A DNA stretch of 11,903 nt, taken from an uncultured Bacteroidota bacterium (GTDB lineage: Bacteria; Bacteroidota; Bacteroidia; Chitinophagales; LD1). The stretch spans positions 1 to 11,903 of the forward strand of contig CALAYL010000026.1 of NCBI GenBank assembly GCA_937894725.1. The letters are read 5' to 3'. The position numbers and the translations under genes were made by a program. The notes beneath the pieces were generated by a model that saw only the letters and a list, made by a program, of their open reading frames with translations, did no database searches and was not told the origin of the DNA. Below, one piece after another: positions 7,211-11,903 of this stretch (positions are counted from its first letter, which is position 1; each line of letters opens with the position of its first letter).

Positions 7211-7218
7211 CAAAGTTA
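7211..7218 (-). promoter_or_regulatory. -7 element of the six-gene operon promoter
   Basis: Read on the minus strand, 7218 to 7211 is TAACTTTG, a perfect match to TAnnTTTG. It ends only seven bases before the ATG at 7203, so transcription would start a few bases before, or at, the start codon. No TTG sits at the usual -33 distance. In the same 43-base gap the plus strand has TATATTTC (7231-7238), one mismatch from consensus, equally close to the ATG of the permease gene at 7247. Confidence 0.4.
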
Positions 7219-7246
7219 AAAATATACCCCTATATTTCGACACTTT

Positions 7247-7999
7247 ATGAGTATTACTACGGGTATTATTTTATTGATCGCTGGCTTTTTGACGGGTGCT
7301 GTCAATACAGTGTCGGCAGCGGGTTCTCTAATATCGATGCCCGCACTGATGTTTGCCGGATTGCCTATTCAAGTAGCCAATGGAACCAATCGTATAGCTA
7401 TCGCTATCCAATGTTTTACGGCTACACAAAGTTTGAAAAAGGCAAAACCCCTAGAGGCAAAATATTTAATTCAACTAACCTTAGCTTCATTGCCTGGTGC
7501 TGTGTTGGGGTCTTGGTATGCGGTATCAATCGATGCCAACATCTTGCATTGGACACTTCGCATATTGGTGCTCCTTTTTATCGGCTTGACCATTTTTAAT
7601 CCTATCAAGACGAGTATCGATTTGCAAGAAAAGTTATCTAAAAAACAAAAATGGGGCGGTATAATCGCCTTCTTTTTTATCGGCATTTATGGTGGTTTTA
7701 TACAGGCGGGTACTGGTTTTTTTATGATGGCTACCTCACTCGCATTGCATCGCTTTCCAATGCCCAAAACGAACTATATCAAAGCGTTTGTGATGCTCAG
7801 CTATACAATCATAGCGCTCGCTGTTTTTGTGTATCACGATATGGTCGATTGGCCATATGGCATTTTGCTTTCGATAGGCGGAGCTGCGGGAGCCTGGATC
7901 ACCGGCAAATGGAGTTTAGCCGCTTCGCCCATAGCTACTAAAATCACGATAGTTTCGATACTAGTGTTGCTTTCTATAAAACTTTGGTGGCCAAATTAA
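7247..7999 (+). CDS. TauE/SafE (TSUP) family membrane permease
   Basis: The 250-residue product is strongly hydrophobic, with about eight predicted transmembrane helices, matching the usual length and topology of the TSUP family of sulfite, sulfoacetate and other organic-acid exporters. The internal two-fold repeat is visible: GAVNTVSAAGSLISMPALMF (residues 17-36, followed by ANGTNRIAIA) and GIYGGFIQAGTGFFMMATSL (second half), each a Gly-rich re-entrant stretch followed by a 'lpm..An..ka' segment. Substrate cannot be told from sequence. It is divergent from the envelope operon by 43 bases and convergent with rlmN, with which it shares its stop region; no sulfur-metabolism gene is nearby. Confidence 0.88.
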   Translation: MSITTGIILLIAGFLTGAVNTVSAAGSLISMPALMFAGLPIQVANGTNRIAIAIQCFTATQSLKKAKPLEAKYLIQLTLASLPGAVLGSWYAVSIDANILHWTLRILVLLFIGLTIFNPIKTSIDLQEKLSKKQKWGGIIAFFFIGIYGGFIQAGTGFFMMATSLALHRFPMPKTNYIKAFVMLSYTIIALAVFVYHDMVDWPYGILLSIGGAAGAWITGKWSLAASPIATKITIVSILVLLSIKLWWPN

Positions 8000-9036
8000 T
8001 CTTGATTTTTATTAGCCAACTGACCACATGCTGCATCGATGTCTTTGCCTCTGCTTCTGCGCACTGCGGCCGATATACCATTTTTTCTCAAATGCTCCAA
8101 AAACTTATCTCTAGTTTCTTTTTTTGATCGTTTGTAAGGTACCTCTTCTACATTGTTGTATTCTATGATATTGATAAAGGCAGGCACTCGCTTAGAGAGT
8201 TGAATCAACTCATTGGCATCTGCTATACTGTCATTAAATCCGTCAAAAAGAATGTACTCAAAGGTGATTTTATTGCCTGTTTTCTTATAAAAGAAATTGA
8301 GTGCGGTCACCAATTCATCTATCGGGTTAGACTTGTTGATGTCCATGATTTGGCTTCGCTTTTCATCATTAGCAGCGTGTAGCGAAAGGGCTAGATTGAA
8401 TTTCATACCCTCCTCTGCCAATCGCATAATGCCCCGCACTATGCCTGAGGTAGAAAGAGTAATCCGTTTTTGTGCCATATTCAACCCATCGGGCGAGCAA
8501 ACCATGCGGATACTTTGTATCACATTATCATAATTGAGCAATGGCTCACCCATGCCCATATACACGATGTTTGTCAACCCACGACCATCGTTAGCTTCTT
8601 TAGCGTACTTATTGAGCAATACGATTTGGTCAAAAATTTCAGCCATTTCGAGGTTTCTATCACGTTTCAAAAACCCTGTAGCACAAAAACTACAACTTAG
8701 CGAACACCCCACCTGACTAGATACACAAGCCGTAGCTCGATCCACTTCGGGTATCATTACGCCCTCCACTATGCGGTCATCATGCAGGCGCATACCGAGT
8801 TTTACGGTGCCGTCTTTGCTGATTTGTGGAGGCATTTCGCTTACCGACTCGAGCGCAAATTTTGTTTTTAACTCCTCTCTAAAATCTTTGGAGAGATTGG
8901 TCATTTCATCAAAGCTACGAGCCGCTTTTTTCCATAGCCACTCATGTACTTGTTTGGCTCTATATTTGGCTACTCCCATTTCTTCAAAGGTAGATTGGAG
9001 TGTATCTAAGTCCATTTTTCGGATGTCTATGGGCAT
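7996..9036 (-). CDS. rlmN: Dual-specificity 23S rRNA/tRNA adenine-C2 methyltransferase RlmN
   Basis: RlmN is a radical-SAM enzyme that methylates C2 of A2503 in 23S rRNA and of A37 in some tRNAs. The 346-residue product has normal length. The radical-SAM cluster motif CxxxCxxC is C111-S-L-S-C115-S-F-C118, followed by ATGFLKRD. YMGMGEPLLNYDNV is the glycine-rich SAM-binding segment, and LALSLHAAND is the usual mid-barrel motif. VEGVMIP (90-96) contains the conserved Glu. The methyl-carrier Cys is C337 in DIDAACGQLA near the C-terminus, which distinguishes RlmN/Cfr from other radical-SAM proteins. The host-type context and lack of Cfr-specific features favour RlmN over the resistance enzyme Cfr. 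ATG at 9036; the stop codon overlaps that of the convergent permease gene. Confidence 0.97.
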   Translation of the reverse strand: MPIDIRKMDLDTLQSTFEEMGVAKYRAKQVHEWLWKKAARSFDEMTNLSKDFREELKTKFALESVSEMPPQISKDGTVKLGMRLHDDRIVEGVMIPEVDRATACVSSQVGCSLSCSFCATGFLKRDRNLEMAEIFDQIVLLNKYAKEANDGRGLTNIVYMGMGEPLLNYDNVIQSIRMVCSPDGLNMAQKRITLSTSGIVRGIMRLAEEGMKFNLALSLHAANDEKRSQIMDINKSNPIDELVTALNFFYKKTGNKITFEYILFDGFNDSIADANELIQLSKRVPAFINIIEYNNVEEVPYKRSKKETRDKFLEHLRKNGISAAVRRSRGKDIDAACGQLANKNQD

Positions 9037-9171
9037 TTTTAATATCGAAATTTAGTTGGCTATTTTAATCTTGCGATTTCTTCTTGACGTGCTATAAATC
9101 AGTGGGCAGCATAAAGTAGATTTCTTAAGCTCAAACTTAATGATTAAAACTGTACGATTTCTATAATACTT

Positions 9172-9195
9172 CTTTTATTAAAAGTTTTACCTTTG
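9172..9195 (+). promoter_or_regulatory. Promoter and adjoining palindrome ahead of the RNA/abi unit
   Basis: TACCTTTG at 9188-9195 is a perfect TAnnTTTG -7 element; transcription would begin near 9201. No TTG is found at the -33 distance. Immediately upstream lies a 13-base palindrome, CTTTTA-T-TAAAAG (9172-9184), placed where an operator or an upstream AT element could act. The remainder of the gap back to rlmN (9037-9171) holds a weak hairpin (TTAAG 9125-9129 with CTTAA 9136-9140) and nothing else I can support. Confidence 0.5.
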
Positions 9196-9200
9196 TGTTG

Positions 9201-9257
9201 TGCTAACATGCTTACCACGCTTCCCGCAAGATCAGCGCGCTTAGGGTAAGCTTTTTG
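9201..9257 (+). ncRNA. Candidate abiF-associated structured RNA ending in a terminator
   Basis: The stretch between the promoter and the abi start codon is richer in G+C than its surroundings and folds. GCTTACC (9210-9216) pairs perfectly with GGTAAGC (9245-9251), and inside it CGC (9218-9220) can pair with GCG (9237-9239). A run of five T (9252-9256) follows, so the element ends like an intrinsic terminator 10 bases before the ATG at 9267. A small hairpin TGTT/AACA (9196-9208) may precede it if transcription starts earlier than predicted. From memory, structured RNAs upstream of abiF-type genes are a described family, and some act as RNA antitoxins to the HEPN protein. Membership here is inferred from position and structure, not from a covariance-model match. 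The simpler alternative is an attenuator or terminator only. Confidence 0.5.
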
Positions 9258-9266
9258 CTTTAAAAT

Positions 9267-9827
9267 ATGGCTAGAATACCGTTTTCAAAATCACCACTAA
9301 CGTACCGCCAACAATTAGAGCAACTTCAAAGCAGAGGAATGCTCGTTTCAAATGAGAGCAAGGCATTTCAAACAAAATATACCAATCCACTTCCACCAAG
9401 CTGGATGATGTTAGAAATTACGTCTTTTGGTGCCTTATCTATGATTTACAAAAATCTAAAGCCATGTAGAGAAAAGCGAGAAATAGCAAACCATTTTGGA
9501 CTATCTGATACAGTATTTGAAACTTGGATGCATAGTATTGCTTATCTTAGAAATGTCTGTGCACATCACACTCGGCTGTGGAATAGAGCCATGAGTATAA
9601 GACCACAAATGCCAAGAAAGCCTAGAAAACAATGGTTAAATGAAGTGGATATTCAAAATAACCGCAGTTATTTCATGCTATCTATGATTCGTTTTTTATT
9701 GCAAACAGTAAATCCTTCAAACACCTTTAATCTAAAAATAAAATCACTGCTTACTAGCTATCCTAATGTGGATATTGAGGCATTAAATTTTCCTTCTTCA
9801 TGGGAAAACGAACCTCTTTGGAAATAA
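9267..9827 (+). CDS. Abi-like HEPN protein (Abi_2, AbiD/AbiF family), internally shortened
   Basis: The 186-residue product has two parts typical of Abi_2 proteins. The N-terminal block FSKSPLTYRQQLEQLQSRGM (6-25) is the family's conserved start. Residues 34-186 match its C-terminal part, with LPPSWMMLEITSFGALSMIY (42-61), FGLSDTVFETWMHSI and the HEPN RNase motif RNVCAHH (95-101, R-x4-H). Family members are usually about 300 residues; the middle block, normally containing NYYRLSGYW-like and following helices, is absent. The two parts meet in frame around Lys32-Ala33-Phe34 (9360-9368), with no stop or frameshift. Abi_2 proteins act in phage-induced abortive infection, probably by RNA cleavage in the cytoplasm. 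It sits 10 bases after a terminator-like RNA element. It may be a decaying toxin, a compact active form, or an inactive remnant; the intact HEPN motif argues against long neglect. Confidence 0.85.
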   Translation: MARIPFSKSPLTYRQQLEQLQSRGMLVSNESKAFQTKYTNPLPPSWMMLEITSFGALSMIYKNLKPCREKREIANHFGLSDTVFETWMHSIAYLRNVCAHHTRLWNRAMSIRPQMPRKPRKQWLNEVDIQNNRSYFMLSMIRFLLQTVNPSNTFNLKIKSLLTSYPNVDIEALNFPSSWENEPLWK

Positions 9828-9901
9828 ATCTCAATCTAGGCTGTTTGATTAAGTTAAACTAATTTTCACTTTAATTTCAAACGCACATACCGTGGTCTTA
9901 C

Positions 9902-9909
9902 TATATTTG
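9902..9909 (+). promoter_or_regulatory. -7 element of the phoD-like gene
   Basis: TATATTTG is a perfect TAnnTTTG match ending 15 bases before the ATG at 9925. Transcription would begin near 9915, downstream of an alternative GTG at 9892, which favours the ATG start. A weak -33 candidate, TTTC, lies at 9875-9878, 23 bases upstream. Confidence 0.5.
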
Positions 9910-9924
9910 ATAAAATATATTTCC

Positions 9925-11472
9925 ATGCCTAAATTACCACTCCTTTTGATTTCGAGTTTTTTTCTTTTAGAAAGTTTCGCACAGCAGTTTCACCCTGAGA
10001 TATACCAATTAGCTCCACAAGCGCAAACTCCCTTCGTTTTTGGAGTAGCATCTGGCGACCCTACTCAAAGCTCTGTTGTACTTTGGACAAAGATATTGAA
10101 AGATGATTTTTCACCAGTCGAAATCAAATTTGCTATTGCGCTAGACACCATGCTTACCCATGTAGTTCAAAGAGGAGAGGTGATATTAGATTCTGGTTCT
10201 GCTTTCACGTTTAAAAAGAAAATAGAAGCTCTCTCGGCAGGCACCACCTATTTTTACCAATTCAAAATGGGCAATTATTTATCGCCCATTGGTCGCACAA
10301 AAACGGCTCCAACACAGGCAGATAGTCTAAAGTTTGCTGTGGTAAGTTGCAATAATTATGAGCATGGTTTTTTTAATGCATATAGATTGATTGCGAATAG
10401 AAGCGATATCGATGCCGTGGTACATCTAGGGGATTATATCTATGAATATTCTCGCGAAAAAATGGGTCGAAAAAAAGCCGTTCGCCAGCATATTCCTGCT
10501 CATGAAATTTATGAATTGCGCGATTATCGGTCACGCTATGCGCAGTATCGACTCGATACTGATTTGCAAGAAGCGCATAGGCTTTATCCTTTCATTGCGG
10601 TGTGGGACGATCACGAGTTTGCAAATAATACCTACAAGAATGGCGCAGGCAACCATCAAGCCGATGAGGGAGATTGGGAAGTGCGCAAAGGCATTGCCAA
10701 AAAGGTATATTTTGAATGGTTGCCTATTACAGACAATGCCACCAACAGTATCACTCGAGCAATAAGCTATGGCAACTTGGCTACGCTATATATGATGGAT
10801 GAGCGCACCGAAGAACGAAGTAAACAACTTGTAGATCCATACGATCCAAATCTCTATGATACCAGCCGGTATATGATAGGACCTCAACAAGCTGAGTGGC
10901 TTATAGAAGGCATGAAAAAATCTACAGCTACTTGGAAAGTAATTGCAAATCAAGTGATGTTTTCGGAGATAGATGCACATCAGATGTCAAAAAAGCATGC
11001 TAAATTTTTAGATACTTGGGATGGTTATCCCGCAGAACGAAAGATGATCATGGATTCTTTTTATGCTAATGGAATGAAAAACATAGTGGTGGTTACGGGC
11101 GATATACACACCTCATGGGCACTTGATTTAGTGGCAGACCCACAAAACAAAAACAGCTATAATGCTGAATCGGGCAAAGGGGTGATAGGGGTGGAGTTTG
11201 TGACACCGAGCGTGAGTTCTAAAAATCTAGATGAACTCACGACAAGGCCGATAGCCAATTTTTTGGGAAGCATATTGATGCACAAATCAACCAATCCACA
11301 CTTGCGATTTATCAATACAGTCGATCATGGGTTTTTGGTGTTATCATTAACAAATGAAAAAGCAATAGGCGAGTGGGTGTTTTGCGAGACCGTACGCAAG
11401 AAAACTACAGAGACTCGTCCAGTAGTGAGATGGGGAACAAAAGTAAACGAAAACAAATTAGAGAAAGAATAG
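9925..11472 (+). CDS. Secreted PhoD-like alkaline phosphatase / phosphodiesterase
   Basis: PhoD enzymes hydrolyse phosphate mono- and diesters outside the cytoplasm using an iron-calcium site. From ATG 9925 the product has 515 residues: a Sec signal peptide (1-19, KLPLLLISSFFLLESFAQ), the PhoD N-terminal beta-domain (about 25-135, FVFGVASGDPTQSSVVLWTK), then the metallophosphatase domain. Ligand motifs are present: SC at 141-142 (iron-binding Cys), HLGDYIYEY (167-175), WDDHE (227-231) and TGDIHTSW (391-398). Unlike Bacillus PhoD, the signal peptide has no twin arginines. A longer frame from GTG 9892 would add 11 residues and place the predicted promoter inside the gene, so I reject it. The gene is monocistronic, about 100 bases after abi, with overlapping terminators downstream. 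Whether it responds to phosphate starvation cannot be seen here. Confidence 0.92.
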   Translation: MPKLPLLLISSFFLLESFAQQFHPEIYQLAPQAQTPFVFGVASGDPTQSSVVLWTKILKDDFSPVEIKFAIALDTMLTHVVQRGEVILDSGSAFTFKKKIEALSAGTTYFYQFKMGNYLSPIGRTKTAPTQADSLKFAVVSCNNYEHGFFNAYRLIANRSDIDAVVHLGDYIYEYSREKMGRKKAVRQHIPAHEIYELRDYRSRYAQYRLDTDLQEAHRLYPFIAVWDDHEFANNTYKNGAGNHQADEGDWEVRKGIAKKVYFEWLPITDNATNSITRAISYGNLATLYMMDERTEERSKQLVDPYDPNLYDTSRYMIGPQQAEWLIEGMKKSTATWKVIANQVMFSEIDAHQMSKKHAKFLDTWDGYPAERKMIMDSFYANGMKNIVVVTGDIHTSWALDLVADPQNKNSYNAESGKGVIGVEFVTPSVSSKNLDELTTRPIANFLGSILMHKSTNPHLRFINTVDHGFLVLSLTNEKAIGEWVFCETVRKKTTETRPVVRWGTKVNENKLEKE

Positions 11473-11525
11473 GCGAGATTTGTCTGCTTTTTCGGAGGTG
11501 ATGTTTGTCATAGTATAGTCAAATT

Positions 11526-11567
11526 ATAGCGTTTGCTATTTTTTACGGTTTTTATAAAATAGCTTTT
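11526..11567 (+). terminator. Two overlapping terminator hairpins
   Basis: ATAGC (11526-11530) pairs with GCTAT (11535-11539) around a GTTT loop and runs into six T. Alternatively GCTATTTT (11535-11542) pairs with AAAATAGC (11556-11563), an eight-bp stem followed by TTTTATT. The two hairpins share GCTAT, so only one can form at a time; either can stop transcription from the phoD-like gene. The rest of the gap (11473-11621) shows nothing else. Confidence 0.6.
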
Positions 11568-11621
11568 ATTAATACTGGAAAGGGCAGTAAGTTTAAAGAG
11601 AAAATAGAAAAGCAATTCAGC

Positions 11622-11903
11622 TTATTTTATAGTCTTTAACCAATCCATCACTATTTTCTTTTGTGTTTGATCCATAGCCGCTTCTTTGTGTGCCAGGGTA
11701 TATGACCACATAGGCATTTCACCTTCATCGATCATTTTGATAGACTCGTCTGTTTTTTTGATTTTGCGTTTATCGTCATAGTCTCCCCATATAGAAAAGT
11801 TCAATTTTTCTCTACCTTCATTTATGTGATGTTTTAGCCACCACGACACAGGAGCTATGTTGAAATACCAAGGATAAACGGTTTCAAACGAATGACAATC
11901 ATA
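11622..11903 (-). CDS. Haem-binding domain protein (Haem_bd type), N-terminus outside window
   Basis: The frame is open from the right edge to TAA at 11622-11624 and gives 93 residues. It begins YDCHSFETVYPWYFNIAPVS; the CH after YD is the end of a probable CxxCH haem-c attachment site whose first Cys lies just outside the window. PWYFNIAPVSWWLKHHINEG, then LNFSIWGDYDDKRK, and the final MPMWSYTLAHKEA region are the hallmark of the Haem_bd (cytochrome-like) family of Bacteroidota: tryptophans and histidines around one c-type haem in the periplasm. Family members are about 150 residues with an N-terminal membrane anchor, so a third or so is missing. The C-terminal HKEA.....QK..V.DWLK helix is the usual end. 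It may serve in respiratory or peroxidase electron transfer. A GTG at 11849 is not the start, since the haem motif lies upstream of it. Confidence 0.85.
   Translation of the reverse strand, partial: YDCHSFETVYPWYFNIAPVSWWLKHHINEGREKLNFSIWGDYDDKRKIKKTDESIKMIDEGEMPMWSYTLAHKEAAMDQTQKKIVMDWLKTIK

Noticed and set aside
7156..7941. Two plus-strand frames (147 and 96 codons) within the SDR/permease region
   Set aside because: Both lie out of frame over the permease gene, whose product has the full TSUP repeat; their translations are rich in Tyr, Cys and Trp and look like frame shadows.
8200..9055. Several plus-strand frames opposite rlmN
   Set aside because: rlmN has all radical-SAM and catalytic residues over its whole length, so the opposite frames are shadows.
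9037..9266. Possible insertion boundaries or direct repeats marking abi as a mobile cassette
   Set aside because: I looked for matching repeats on both sides of the abi unit and for attachment-like sequences and found none that I can support.
9267..9827. Calling the abi gene a plain pseudogene
   Set aside because: There is no stop or frameshift, the HEPN motif is intact and the upstream promoter and RNA element look intact, so it is listed as a coding gene with a probable internal deletion.
9892..9924. GTG start extending the phoD-like protein by 11 residues
   Set aside because: It would put the TATATTTG promoter inside the gene and spoil the signal peptide; ATG 9925 fits both.
10442..10980. 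A plus-strand 107-codon frame and a minus-strand 64-codon frame inside the phoD-like gene
   Set aside because: They overlap catalytic motifs of a complete enzyme in another frame and have no features of their own.

Overview
The window looks like an ordinary chromosomal stretch of a Bacteroidota bacterium (broad Flavobacteria/Cytophagia/Sphingobacteria/Chitinophagia type). The DNA is AT-rich. Several genes are preceded by good matches to the Bacteroidota -7 promoter element TAnnTTTG, and Shine-Dalgarno sequences are largely absent. The gene order coaX / outer-membrane barrel / lptC / small membrane protein is one I associate with this phylum. I see no tRNA, rRNA, insertion sequence, prophage or CRISPR array.

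Layout. Positions 1-60 hold the 3' end of a probable galE, followed by a hairpin terminator shared with a convergent gene (118-1257, minus) for a secreted coiled-coil protein built from three 75-residue units. A 414-base divergent intergenic region follows; its right half carries a promoter and a possible structured leader for a small secreted protein with a carboxypeptidase-regulatory-like domain (1672-2139, plus). From 7203 down to 2193 on the minus strand runs a tight six-gene operon: an atypical SDR (TIP30-like) protein, a CapA-like/SPOR-like envelope protein, type III pantothenate kinase (coaX), an outer-membrane barrel, lptC, and a 66-residue two-helix membrane protein. Genes overlap or lie within a few bases, except for 45 bases before the last one. 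Its theme is the cell envelope (LPS transport, barrel, possible peptidoglycan binding), with coenzyme A synthesis embedded in it. Divergent from it is a TauE/SafE permease (7247-7999), whose stop codon overlaps that of the convergent rlmN (7996-9036).

Positions 9172-9827 are the most interesting part: a palindrome, a promoter, a short structured RNA ending in a terminator-like hairpin and T-run, and then, 10 bases after the T-run, a HEPN-domain Abi protein (Abi_2, AbiD/AbiF family). This matches the layout of RNA-antitoxin/HEPN-toxin systems. The Abi protein is unusually short (186 residues): its N-terminal block appears joined in frame to its C-terminal HEPN block, with roughly 100 or more residues of the usual middle missing, while the HEPN motif is intact. 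The window ends with a secreted PhoD-like phosphatase (9925-11472), overlapping terminator hairpins, and the 3' part of a haem-binding-domain protein running off the edge on the minus strand.
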